This document shows, piece by piece, positions 32,342 to 43,373 of a stretch of 45,606 nt of DNA. The notes beneath the pieces are model-generated. The model was given only the letters and a program-made list of their open reading frames with translations, searched no databases and was not told where the DNA came from. This stretch comes from Syncephalastrum monosporum B8922 (Eukaryota; Mucoromycota; Mucoromycetes; Mucorales; Syncephalastraceae). Position 1 is the stretch's first letter. Every line of letters starts with the position of its first letter. Position numbers and translations under genes: made by a program. The stretch is taken from the NCBI GenBank assembly GCA_000697355.1, contig JNEN01001201.1, positions 1-45,606 of the forward strand, in the 5' to 3' direction.

Positions 32342-35300
32342 TCATACATATACAAATTCCGTTCCTTCCTTGCTTTGGGCACCCCCAATCGCCGTCTCCT
32401 CTCCACCCCCCAACATACATTTTTTCTTTTTCTTTTTTCGGTTTTTTCCTCCAACGTTTTCGTCATCCTCTGGATCGTCGTCAACTGGCGATTCGGTCGT
32501 CCGTGCGCCTATTGCCTTGAAAATGATGTGAAAATATGCTGTGCGCGATGTTTGATGCCTAAGCCGATGCACAATGGGATCAGTTTCAACATGATAACAT
32601 TAACCACGTCTTACCGTCTTTCCTGCTGCCTGTTACCCTGCTGCTAGACTGAGACGGGGTCAGAGACGATGGTGGCTGTGGTGCTGTCGATGATGATGAT
32701 GATGCTGTTGACGATGTGGAGATCCCTTTACGCGCGAGATCCTGCTCTGAACGCGTCCGCTGTTCGCCTATGAGAAATCAATCAGGTTAGATGAAATGGA
32801 TCCCCCCCTTTTCAAACAGATTCCTGATATGTACTTGCCTCCATGACGTAGCTGGGCTTTGCGTTGCCTTCCTGGTGCCTTTTTGTTCCGTGCACTTGAT
32901 CCGCTTTCGGAGGCTGACGTTGAGTCCTGCCCGCTACGTCGTCGTCCAAGACCTGCTAGGCCTTCAGACAGATCCTTAATCATGCTCGATCGTGACGGAG
33001 ACGGCATGATGGAGTCTAGGGCGTTGCTGCCCGCACCGCTGCTTTTTCCACTACGTGAACTTTTTTCGGACGACGTGGATGGTGACTTGCTATGCTTGGA
33101 TGAAATGTGGGTATCGTGTGCCATTTTGTAACCGCGCTCGACAATGTTACTCAGGATGCCTTCTCGTGCACGGGCCATGGGCTGAGTGAATTTGGGTGAC
33201 TTGTAGGCGGCGTATTCGGCATTAATTACTAGAAACGGAGTTAGTGTCCGTGGGCCCATGCGTAGACGTTTGCTTCGTCTGTTTCACTCTCTTCTTTTTC
33301 TTTATTTGACTTTGCGCGCCAATGCAATACAATTACATACCTTTCGCGAGCATAAATGCCCGTAGCTCGGAAGCATTTGTGAAAAAAGCCTTTTCTGCCA
33401 AGCGGGGCCCAAAATCGGGGACTTGCTCTACCATGACGACTTCCACCCTAACGACACAAACCATAAGTTTCCTGTCAACTTTGTAGAATCACATCACATA
33501 TCATACCTCCATCCCGTTTGACTTTCAATCGTTTCCTCTTGCACGACAATGAAAACGTGCAAAAACTGTGACTTGATTGCTGTGGGGTTGAAGGGTTGGT
33601 TGCCTTCGGCGAACACGATGCAGACAATATCTGAGAAAATAATTAGTCCCTAATCATTGATTGGTCTATTTTGTACTTGCCATTGCCGATGTGTCGCTTC
33701 CGCTGAACCTGCTGCTTGTCACCGGGTCGTACGGGTATCAGGGTGGAGACATGGTACGCGATACTATGCTCCTTCCAACGATCGACATAGGTGTATTCGC
33801 CCGAATCTCCCGCTAGTTCCAAATTAGTACAGACCGCCTAATTAAATCCACGTTCCCGTCTCGGTTTCTTTACTTTTCGTATCCAAGCCTGCGGCCCAGC
33901 CTGAATAACCTTGCAATGCCACTTTTTGGCCAATGATATCCACGAAGCGCTTGAAAGAATCAGAGTCGTGGTTGTTCGAAAGCCATTCTTCTTCTTTTGT
34001 CTGTCCATTTTTGACAAGAAGCACACCAAATTTGTATCGGTCATGTACCTGTAAACACCACCCCCCTGGTGCATGAGCGCTCGATTCTCAATCTTTTTTT
34101 TTCTTTTTTTTGCATTAGGTCGTGCTTACCGCTGATTCGTCCAAACGAACCAGCTCGTTTTCCAAGCCACTCGAGACCATGGTGTCATGATCCAGTTTCT
34201 TGAGTCGCCGAAACGAGATATCGCTTGCATTCTCGATCACTGCCTTCCACGTGCTGTCGGGTATCTCGCTCTTCTTTGACTGGTCACTGGTCGGTGCGTT
34301 TAACAAGAAAGAATCGGGTATCACTTTCCGAGTATCGGGTCCCTGCACAATTAACAGTGAGAATGACTCTCCCAAAAAAATACAAGGCCGCAGTCTTACC
34401 TGTTTTGTGCGGATGATGACACGGAACTGCTTCTGGGAATCACATTCTTCGCTCACAATCGAGAGCAGGACAGGATCACTATCATCCAAGTAGCCAACAA
34501 AAGTGACGTAGTCCTTTCCAATAAAGGAGGTGCGATACCAGTAGGCGCCTTCGTCCATATGGTCGACGGGAGTTTCCGTATAGTCGAGGGTCGAGGTTGG
34601 GGCATCCCCTTCACCAAACTTGTTCTGGCCTTCAATCCTGTAACCTTTGCAAGGGATCACAATTGCCTTTTCCGATACTTTGTGATACTGGCATATACAT
34701 TGATTGAGCATTTGTTTCATGGTGGAAATCTGTAGGAAACTCTTTCAGTCAGGATAATCGAGGACCACGCAGGATACAGCATAGCAAAAATAGAGAGGAA
34801 AATAGGGACTTACGATCTCCTTGACCATATTGGATCGCGTTTGATGAAGCGATGTTTTACCACCCTTTTCTACAGTGCCGTTGTTGTATTGTTCTCGCGT
34901 GCGTGATATAGTTCCTTTCAGTTCTTCAAAGAAAGCCGCAACAGTATCTTTGCTCATGGGTCCGGTAGGTTCCCATTCAACCATATCTGCCATTTTACGG
35001 AGGTCATGCGCTATGCTAATCAGGCGGTCGTCAGGAAATGGAGGCGGCGTTGACACTTGTGAGGGCGGAATGATCGTCGATGCCAAAGTTTGGTCACAAT
35101 CACTGATAAGTTTACTGTGCAACGTAGTGAGAGTTGCCGTAATTAGGAACGTGTTATACGGAGTGTTTGACTTGGGCGCGTCCAATTTTCTGTGCCCTTG
35201 TGAAACATCACTGCTGCCGGCAACGGGCAGGATCCCGGGGGCGATGGTCGAGAAGTCAGAGGTCGTAGGGTTGGTATCTGCCGGTAGCTGCGCCGGCGGA

Positions 35301-36734
35301 GGAGGAAGGGGTGGAGGAGGAGAGGAGGACGAAGAGGAGGGGTGAGAGGAAAGTGCTGCCGTGGATGCATATTGTCCCTTGGCCAGCTGTCGCAAAGACG
35401 GCACTTTAGTCTCCTGGGACAATGAAAGATTAGCCGGCGGAATGTTATTAAGGGACAGCGTCTTTTTGCTTTAATACCTGGCATGACTTTGCGCGCTGGC
35501 GTCCCCACACCACCTCGTGGGATGATGCCTTGGACGTCACATAGTCGCTCTTGGCGTCTGAAGGGAGGTCTGTGTCGCGGCTGAGGGTAGAGATATTGCT
35601 GGAGGTGGCAGATTTCGCAAAATCTTGCTCAAAGAACTCCATGTTTCCGATATCGACGCCAAACAAGAGCTTACCAACTGCACCGCTGTCAGCGGGTGGT
35701 TCGCTTGGAGGGTCGGTATCACCGTGGATGGCTTTTTCAAACTCATCGCTGAAGCCAAATTTGGTCTCTTCGCCGTCATCCTCTGTGATAGCAGAGACGC
35801 GGGAACGGTGTGCATGGGACGAGTCGTCTCTCCTGAGAAAGCGGGCTGCAGCGTCGACAACGCTGTTTCGCCTCCGTGTCTTGGATGGAGCGACGTCGTG
35901 TTTGATGTGCGCGCGGGGCGAGTGCTGACCCTCCATGGAGAAGTTTCCCGATCTGGCCTCTTTGGCTTCGAGGACGGAGTAGCTGGTGGAGGCGCTGGGG
36001 CTGATATTGGCAGAGGACGCGGAAGAGGAAGAAGAGGAAGACGAGAACATGGCTGCGAGGCCCATGGCACTGGGGGTGCCTCTGTGCAGCAGGCGAGAAG
36101 AAAACGAATCCCTTTCTGCGAAGGGTGCCGAGCTCGGGGTGGAGTAGTGAATGGTCTGTGCTGTGAAATGCGGGTTTTGGTATTGTTGCTCCGGTTGGTA
36201 AGGCGCTGCCATGGTGAGGCGATTCTGAGCTTTCGATTTTGACTTGTTCGACTTTACATAGTCTTTGACAGAGACGAACGAGGATTTGACAGCATGTGGC
36301 AAACGTGATATCTTGCTGGCGGTGCTGAGGATCGAGCTCGTTGTAGAGAAATTGGACCGGATCGAGTCATCCGAGGGCCTCCGACCGAACGACGGCCGTG
36401 TTGGCGACACGACCTGTTTCCCATCGTCTGTGTCGTGTTTCGGCTGCTGCTGATGGTGGGCCCGGTACGAGGCCAGGACTCGCTGCGGAAAGCGCTCCTT
36501 CTTACGGCTGCCAGGCCTGAACTCGACGGACGGCCGAGGGCCGAGCGATGAGGTACGCGCAGGCAGAGTCGAGTGCTCCTCTAGGTCGTCAGGGGCCGAA
36601 GCATCGTCATTCTCAAGTGTGGATGAGGAGGAAGTCCTGCGATGGAGTTTGCTGGCGGTGTGGGCGGTGTCGTCTACCGCTGGGGTGGATGGGGCATGGC
36701 TTTCTGGATCCAAATTGTCGTAATCGGAGAGCAT
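32342..36734 (-). CDS. Rap-GAP domain GTPase-activating protein with long disordered N-terminus
   Basis: Eleven exons: 36734-35478, 35413-34814, 34729-34400, 34342-34130, 34048-33874, 33812-33681, 33630-33507, 33447-33341, 33228-32839, 32767-32615 and 32508-32342; about 1,215 aa. The Rap-GAP catalytic domain spans roughly residues 780-960: VHDRYKFGVLLVKNGQTKEE, SGWAAGLDTK, EHSIAYHVSTLIP, KRHIGNDIVCIVFAE (the asparagine thumb is Asn902) and FLHVFIVVQ. Thus it should stimulate GTP hydrolysis by Rap/Rsr1-type GTPases, linked to polarity. The N-terminal 620 residues are Ser/Thr/Pro-rich and disordered, with many S/T-P sites. Introns 6 and 9 start with GCAAGT instead of GT; no GT donor keeps frame. 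Intron 3 (57 bases) is stop-free and in phase. The last exon and C-terminal tail (acidic then polylysine) are the weakest part. Confidence 0.9.
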
Positions 36735-37615
36735 TGTGATTATGGAAGGAGGGACACGTAGTGGGGGCCAAAGCACTTGTAACAACTTTAGGATCGACAG
36801 ACGATCAGTTTGTTGCGCAAGCGGGCAAAAGAGGGAAAAAGCGAATGGAGATGGTTCGAGCCAGTGCTGCGACACACCGTTGAGGGAGACGAGAGCTTCA
36901 GGTCGCACCAACACTGCTCTCCTAGAAAAGGAAAACAGACACACACACCCAACACCCCCCAATCACCATATCTACTTTATACTTTACAAGCCCATTGACA
37001 GCTTATGTCTTCTTATACTATTAGTACTATAGTAGTTACACGTGTCTTCTTTTCCTGTCAGTCCATTAACCTTCATTGCTTTGTTTATAGTTATCCCTCC
37101 CATATATGCTCACTCTCTGTTAAAACATTCCCGCCTTTTTTCACTTTAAGCTCTCCGTTTATGCCAGCCAGCCCAAAAAAAAAAAAAAAAAAAAAAGGTA
37201 CAACCACCAAGGCAATAAAACTGACAGGCACCACACGTATAATATATGACTTCAGTGAACATGGCGCCCCTATTGAGTTAGGCCTCTTGCGCCGCGTCTG
37301 TTTATGCTCCACTCACTCCTGTCATGATATCTTGTCAACACCTACCACACAGTGCATAATGGCCCTGCATGATGTCAAGTACATAAAGGCTCACGACACC
37401 CTAAAGCTGAGAATTGTATATGTGCATAAAGAAGTGGAACACCTTCAAGATGTCTGTACGCATGAACCAAATAAATAGCGACCAAGCTAAAGATAGCTGT
37501 ATATATATTTTAAAGAGTTGCTTTTTGTACATAAATGCGTGATTGGGGGTATAAAGGTGATATATAATAGTAGCGTATTCTATGTGGTCTACGCATATTT
37601 TTTGGTTTGATCATC
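36735..37615. other. Intergenic region, Rap-GAP promoter and BCS1-like 3' flank
   Basis: Genes on both sides are on the minus strand. The stretch holds an uninterrupted 22-A run and an unrecognised plus-strand open frame of 157 codons (37005-37478). Part of that frame is made of the poly-A-encoded lysines, so it is probably chance. The BCS1-like 3' end has AT-rich TATATATATTTTAAAG near 37500. Confidence 0.4.
37175..37196. repeat. Run of 22 A
   Basis: Simple homopolymer between the Rap-GAP promoter and the BCS1-like gene. No retroelement sequence is recognisable upstream and no target duplication was seen, so it is not called a retroposon tail. Confidence 0.9.
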
Positions 37616-39853
37616 TCACTTAGTGGCGGCCGAGTCGATGCTGCTGGTGTCGTCGTTGTTGTTGATCTCAACCACTTGGTTCTCTGCACCCACAGTGACT
37701 TCCTTCTCAACAGCGATGCCGACAACTGTATCCGTGTCCTTGCCACTGTCGGTGCTCTCCTTGTCACTTTCCTTGTCTTCAGCCTCCTTTTTCTCGGACT
37801 CATCTGAATTGGCCTTTTGCTCGCCCGTCTTCGCATCGTTGTTGTCATTGCCGGCTTCTTTCTCGTCACTCTCTTTTTCGTCGTCTTTCTCGTCACCTTC
37901 CGCGTTATTGTCTTCCTCTTCATCATCTTCGTCGCTAGTGCTGCCCGAGCCACGCTGTGCCTTCTCACGGAGTCGTTTCGCTTCCTCCAGTTTGGCCTGC
38001 TCACGGTCGATAATAACCTTCTCCAAGAACGCGGGAATGCCGTCAAAGATTTGGTCAAAGAGCGAATCCTCCATGTTTTGAGCGTCAGCCTCCATGATAT
38101 GCGTGATGAAGTAGTTCTCGATCTCTGCCGTCGTCACGTGACCGCTCGGAATGGCCTTGCCAAAGCGCTTCTTGATTCTCTCCATCTTGGTCTTGAGCTC
38201 CCCGTCCTGCAAAGGCTCCATGGTATCAGGATCTTGGCCAAAGAATCGCCAGAACATCTCCTCCACTTGCTCGCGCTCAGCGTAGTCCAGCTTGCATTTC
38301 AAGTCGATACGGCCAGGGCGGAGTAAGGCAGGAGGAAGCTTGCTGATATCATTGCATGTGATGAAAATCACTATACTCAGATAATTAGTTTCCGCGCCAT
38401 GATTACTCAATATATCTGAAACTTACTTGAGCCTTTCTGGCCTTGAATACCGTCCAGGGCGTTCAACAAGCCGGGCATACTGACGTTACGCTTAGAAGGA
38501 TCCGAGCTTGAATAGTGGTCCAAGTCTTCCATGACAATGATCGTCTTCTCAGGGGCATTCTCCATCAACTCAGAGAAGCAGGAGTCGCTTGAGATCTCCA
38601 ATAAGCTGACCAAGGCCAAATCCATATTAAGCTTGCACTGAAAAGATGAGTCAGATTTGGCACCTTCTAAGCAATGGTTTTAAACTTACTGCCAGAGCCT
38701 GAATGATAGAAGTCTTGCCAGTACCCGGAGGGCCAAATAGCAAATAACCACGTCGGTAAGGAATACCGCGAGTCTTGTACCACTTCTTGCGGCGGCAGAA
38801 AGTGGTCATGTCTGTGGCAAACAAAATTTTGTCAGGATATTGAGCAGATGTATTCTATTTTTATACATACCCTGCATTATTTGCTCTTTCAACCCAGCCT
38901 TCAGTGTAACAGTTTCAAGGGGGCGAGGCTCCATTTCCTTGGTGATATACCAGCTGCTGTAGCCGTCATATTTCCATATAGATGTCTGTATGAGAAAATA
39001 TGGTGAGCTCATCATAGTCATCGACCTGTCTTTGAAACTTACCTTGTTGGATTCCTTGGTATTGTAAATATCACACCACTCTTGAATATATTGCTTTAAA
39101 AGTGAAAGAGGAGCGTCTTCCATGCTAAACAGAGAACATGTGTGAATCATTTGATGAATTTAGCTGCCATTGGCATGCGACTTACGAGATTTCCAGATAT
39201 TTGCGCGAGAATCGAGACGCCTTGATGCCACTGTTATCATCGTCGTCTTCACTCTTTCGCGACACATAGATCGTACGGCCTTTATACTCGAGCTCAGTCA
39301 CAATGTCCTCGGCTGGAAAAAAAAACGTCAATCAGTACAACCAAGAGTATTTCACCCAAGTGACTTACGAGGATAGAATGCAACGACGGGTTTTGCCTCT
39401 TCATCGTCATCTGAGTTATTGTCATCGTCCTGAGTAGGAGCATATGCTGCGAAGACTGTGCTCAGACCAGGAACTTCTTTTGCGTGCGACTGAACAAAGT
39501 GGTATACAGCTTGATACGAGTTGTCGGTTTTTAGCAGATTCACATATACGAAATCCTTTCGTCTGTTGAGTCGCTCATAAATGATCTGAAGGAGTGCCTG
39601 CCACCGGGTACCAACGATGGCTACAAATTACGTTTAGATATATGGAAATCGGTATAGGAGAAAGAGACGTACATGATATGTAAAATACCAAACTCAAAAC
39701 GACAAAATCGTTGCCAAAGTAACGTTTGCCGAGGTTGACCAGACGCTGGCCCAAGACGCTTTCCCAAAAGGCCTCGTCGGTGACTTTCTCGAGGACGGTC
39801 AGAATAAAATCAAAGGCAGTCTTCGCCCTGATAAGTGTGGATTGAGCAGGCAT
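37616..39853 (-). CDS. BCS1-like AAA ATPase with acidic C-terminal tail
   Basis: Exons 39853-39673, 39620-39369, 39312-39186, 39124-39043, 38985-38871, 38811-38690, 38637-38427 and 38370-37616 give 614 aa. The N-terminus has a hydrophobic stretch ([11 protein letters not shown], about residues 50-60) in the position of the Bcs1 membrane anchor. A BCS1-type region follows ([17 protein letters not shown], then [20 protein letters not shown]). Walker A is GPPGTGKT at about 279-286, Walker B IIVMEDLD at about 326-333, sensor-1 IFITCND and the [17 protein letters not shown] arginine-finger region are intact. True Bcs1 inserts the Rieske protein into complex III from the mitochondrial inner membrane. 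This sequence belongs to the wider fungal BCS1-like group, so substrate and location are open. About 140 C-terminal residues are almost only Asp, Glu, Lys, Ser and Asn, absent from yeast Bcs1. Confidence 0.88.
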
Positions 39854-41696
39854 TGTGTCGATATAGTTGGTATTGGGAGGTACGTGTGCTGAAGGGTATA
39901 ACTTTTTAAAAGATGCAAAAAAGCAAGTGTGGTTTGATCTCAAATAAACTTCTTTGACGCGTTCTTTTTATAAGCTGCACATACGTGACGGCGCAGCAAA
40001 CTGCAAATAATGATTGTCAAAAGAGCGGTTATCTTTGATCGGCCGACGTGCTCAAGCCCCCCTGCAACGTACTGCCGCAGCACCTGTGCGGCTATTGCTT
40101 TCCCATTTTCGGTATATGCAAAGACCCTTTACTTTTTTAGGCGGACTTGCCGCCGCCACTCTCTACCACCTTGTGCAACTTTGTGGCGAACGCCGCCGCA
40201 GCAAAAAAGAAGGTTGACTTGGTGCGACATGTTTCCCTAGCAACCACGCTTGTCACCATGTCAACACCTTTTTTTCGCTCTAAATACTATACATCGCGAT
40301 ACTTGGCACGAACCATGATGTTGTGTTTCCTTAACCCACGTTCACAATACCTTCACTCTCCGTTCCATGCTAAGCCTCTCGAATATGTCTTCTTTTCTTT
40401 CTCAAGCTATGTTGCTGCACCGCCACAGGTGACTTACAGTCTTATTCATTATGACACATCCCAGCTAACCTTTCTCGACCGCTCCAAATTTACCATTTCT
40501 TTAAAAAACTGTATATGCCAGCGTATGTGACATACATGTCGATGTGTACATGTACAGTATACGTGTTCTGTTGTACGATCCACAGAGCTCTTGCCACATA
40601 AACAGTGTATCATCACGGCTTAGCGTTCAAGAAACTTGGCACTTCCACGATTTTCACAATAGAAATATACTGCTGCGGCTTCCTTATAACTTCAGGCGAC
40701 TAACGTGACGTTTCGTGATCAACCTTGCTGCTCAAGGTATCTATGTCTATTACAAGTGACACGTAAAATCGCCTAAGACGTACTGGTCCTTAGATTATTG
40801 GACGCCATATCTGTCACCATATAGTACAGGATGCTTTCACTACAAATATCCTCAGAGCCTTTTTTCATTCTGGAGTTCTTGGTTTTTGACCTTATGACAT
40901 CGTGTATGTGTGTTTAAGTGAAGTACTGATTCAATGCTCTATGTAAGGTGCCTAAGCGCCGAATGTGTACGCAAAGCACTATTTGGTATATCAATGAAGG
41001 TAGATGCCGATATTGCAAATAACATAGAGCCATCTACTGTATACAGCGATCTCTTCCTGAGCACAGCTGATTCTAATGACGTGCGGAGTCTTAGCTACTC
41101 GTACCGTTCCTGACTCTCTCTACACTCACTCTGTCTGTATCATCTGCTTCTATTGCTCACGTGGTGTCGAGTCCGGTCCATCCGCCAAAAGTATGAGTTG
41201 CAGCCTTCTTTGCAACCGTTTTACGCTGGGCTTCGTACACTTGACTCTCAGTGAGGCTCCAACGTACCACGCGGAGATGCCTTTCTTTCACCCTTTGGCT
41301 CCGTCTGAGCAAGCAAGTGTGCCCATGTCCTCTAAGATGATGTATGCTTTACCAACGTGCGTCCTGCATACACTTGACAAGATCTGGGCATACTACTAAT
41401 TTACTGTATGTTTTCAGATGGATGTTCGCTGTATATAAACTACCCTCCCTCTGGAGACACCAATGTCTTCCACTAGCGTGCCCGTTTGAGTGACAAAATC
41501 TCTCAAAAATAAATTTTACGCGTTGCAACCCTTCATGTACTGTATGCCTTGGATTATATACATATTTTGTAGCCACATCACTCAGTCCTTCTGACTAACT
41601 ACAGACGTAAAAAGTGTGTGGAGATTTTATCCGGGTACAGCTTCAAGGGCGAAAGAATAAATAAGAGAGGTGATGTATTGGATTTTGCTTAAATAT
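39854..41696. other. 1.8-kb region without a supported gene
   Basis: Upstream of the BCS1-like gene. Base composition drops to AT-rich and the open frames present (longest about 127 codons, 40147-40530) show no domain or splice support. No tRNA, known RNA or clear repeat was found. It may be promoter DNA grading into old transposon debris. Confidence 0.5.
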
Positions 41697-41875
41697 GGCG
41701 CTTGTTCTTTTTCACTTTGGCGTTACACGAATTTCCATTTTGCGTTGGGGGATTTTTCAACTTAGCGGCCTTTGATTTTCACTTGGCCGAGCGTTTTTTT
41801 CACTTGGCGTCATGTAATTTTCATGTTGGCGCTGCTGCATTTAATGCATGGCGCTACCAGGTTTTCATATTGGCG
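41697..41875 (+). repeat. Phased array of eight ~22-base degenerate units ending in TTGGCG
   Basis: After a starting GGCG (41697-41700), eight units end at 41722, 41744, 41767, 41789, 41809, 41831, 41853 and 41875; lengths 22, 22, 23, 22, 20, 22, 22, 22. The 3' two thirds of each unit follow TTTTCAnnTTGGCG (several one- or two-base departures), while the first eight bases are variable. The near-constant spacing of two helical turns with a conserved core and unconserved spacer is what a row of protein-binding sites on one DNA face looks like. It ends 167 bases before the transposon ORF on the left inverted arm. Confidence 0.8.
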
Positions 41876-42002
41876 TCACTATATCAATCAGATCTATCTT
41901 CATATTCGATATAGCATAGCTAGCAACATGGAATTTGTAGCTATAGCATTAAAGGATCCTGAATCATGAATGCCAAGAAATCCATTATTGTACTATGCAC
42001 CG

Positions 42003-42416
42003 AAGAGTATATAGATAAAAGGAAGTTGATCTCATCATTGAAATGTCTATTCACAAAATGCTCACTACTTTCACACCACAATTGCGCTTGCATGAGACAA
42101 ATACCGAGATGCTTGACATTACGTACGAGTCACCGCTCCCGTTTGATGACGACGACAATGACAAAATAGAGGAGGCCGAGATGATGGAAGAAGTAATTGA
42201 AGCACCAGATCCATTTCATGTTGTCGTTACACATGTGGATATGGGCAATGAGAGTATCCGGTCTTTGGTTTCAATGTAACTGTCAAAATCAGTAACGTGC
42301 ACAGTATTTACAAAGAGCGTGATACAGCATGAAGTACCTGTACTCGGAAATGAAGTTCATTCTCAGCATGCCTGTGTTAATAAGAATACAGGCCAAATGA
42401 CCCAGGTTGCAGATGC
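42003..42416 (+). repeat. Left arm of a 414-base inverted repeat
   Basis: Matches the reverse complement of 45193-45606 without any gap. Positions sum to 87,609 throughout, and I find two substitutions, one in CAT/GAT of the ORF and one in AAG/GAG further on. Similarity stops sharply at 42417. The right arm is cut by the window end, so the true repeat may start before 42003. Confidence 0.92.
42043..42416 (+). pseudogene. Truncated copy of an acidic transposon-encoded DNA-binding protein (left copy)
   Basis: The frame from the ATG runs 78 codons (to 42279): an N-terminus MSIHKMLTTFTPQLRLHE, then an acidic segment with FDDDDNDKIEEAEMMEEVIE, to SLVSM and stop. A second open piece starts at 42319 (IQHEVPVLGNEVHSQHACVN) in another frame, probably after an intron. 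The homology to the right copy ends at 42416, before the AT-hook region, so this copy is cut off. Only the N-terminal part is left. No promoter element other than the phased array upstream is apparent. Confidence 0.6.
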
Positions 42417-42775
42417 TCCAATTTTGTTAAAGACAGTATCAAACATTCTAGGGAAAAGGATGCTTTGGAATGGATTGAGTAAAAAACGCAGATGGTTGGG
42501 GACCTGGTAGTAGGGCAATGGCTGTGGTTGGATAATCGTCATCATATGTTCATGTAAAGTGTAATGGTACACACCCTTATGCTATACGTGAGGATCATTT
42601 CTTTTATGTATGTGCATCTATTGTCTATCATGGGACTATCATGGGGACGATGATGATGGGTGTGTAGTGTGTTTGGGTGGATGTGTGTGGGGTAAAGGCA
42701 GCGGGAGATTTAAAATCGGGGCGGTAGCTCGATGACTTTTGACAACGCGTCTGTTCTCTTCCCACGTCCTCAATC
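42417..42775. other. Spacer between left arm and F-box-like pseudogene
   Basis: 359 bases unrelated to the right copy. The second half is G/T-rich (GGTGTGTAGTGTGTTTGGGTGG). No gene is seen. Confidence 0.4.
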
Positions 42776-43373
42776 ATGGTACAAAACATTTGCTACTTGC
42801 CACTCAAAGAATACGACGTCATTGGTGCTATTGTCCATGTACTTGTTTCCTGGAATGACATATACAATTTTGCACGTTCTTGTCGCGCCTTGTGGGAGGT
42901 AGTCAACAATCACAGAATCAGCTTGCCTTGGGCAATTCAGCAGCACGACCACCCACAATTGTTCACAGTGTGAATTCTCCACTCTATGCCATCACTTACG
43001 ACCCCTACTACCAATGCATCGGAACCGTTCTTATATCTCTGCGCCAACAAGCACAATATCATCAGTAGCCCCATCCCACTTGACAATGATGGTAAGAAAG
43101 GGTATAATTGGACGGGAAGATTTGATACTAATACTAGCTTCTAGCATTTATAAGGATATACTCGAACAAGCTTCACACAAAGTATCAACACTGACATTGA
43201 TTATGAACCAGAATCTCGACTTTCTATGGATGTAAGTTAAGAAAGGTGGCGCCCCACTTACTCTAGAAAACGATCATTGACATGCTTTTTATTATTAGAT
43301 GAGCATTTTGAATTTTGATCCTGCATTTTCTCTCCAAAGTTCGCATGTGCTGGGCTCTTTTAATGAACGATAA
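42776..43373 (+). pseudogene. F-box-like protein, broken
   Basis: From the ATG, MVQNICYLPLKEYDVIGAI, VHVLVSWNDIYNFARSCRAL and WEVVNNHR fit the F-box pattern (hydrophobic positions plus W-DI, ARSCRALW), the Skp1-binding module of SCF ubiquitin ligases. A TGA at 42971-42973 ends the frame after 65 codons. The same frame reopens beyond it (SEPFLYLCANKHNIISSPIP) to a good intron at 43092-43154 (GTAAGA donor, perfect TACTAAT branch at 43126-43132), then INTDIDYEPESRLSMD to a GTAAGT donor at 43232 and an exon at 43299 ending with a stop at 43371-43373. The single in-frame stop suggests a recent pseudogene; a different splice could avoid it but shifts frame. Open sequence after the last stop up to 43661 may be further decayed exon. 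Confidence 0.45.

Noticed and set aside
37005..37478. 157-codon open frame on the plus strand
   Set aside because: Contains lysines encoded only by a 22-A run and shows no recognisable motif; most likely chance between two minus-strand genes.
40147..40530. 127-codon plus-strand frame upstream of the BCS1-like gene
   Set aside because: No motif; sequence AT-rich and without intron signals.
41697..41875. CRISPR-like array
   Set aside because: Units are only about 22 bases with a 14-base degenerate core and 8-base spacers, in a eukaryotic genome, with no cas genes.
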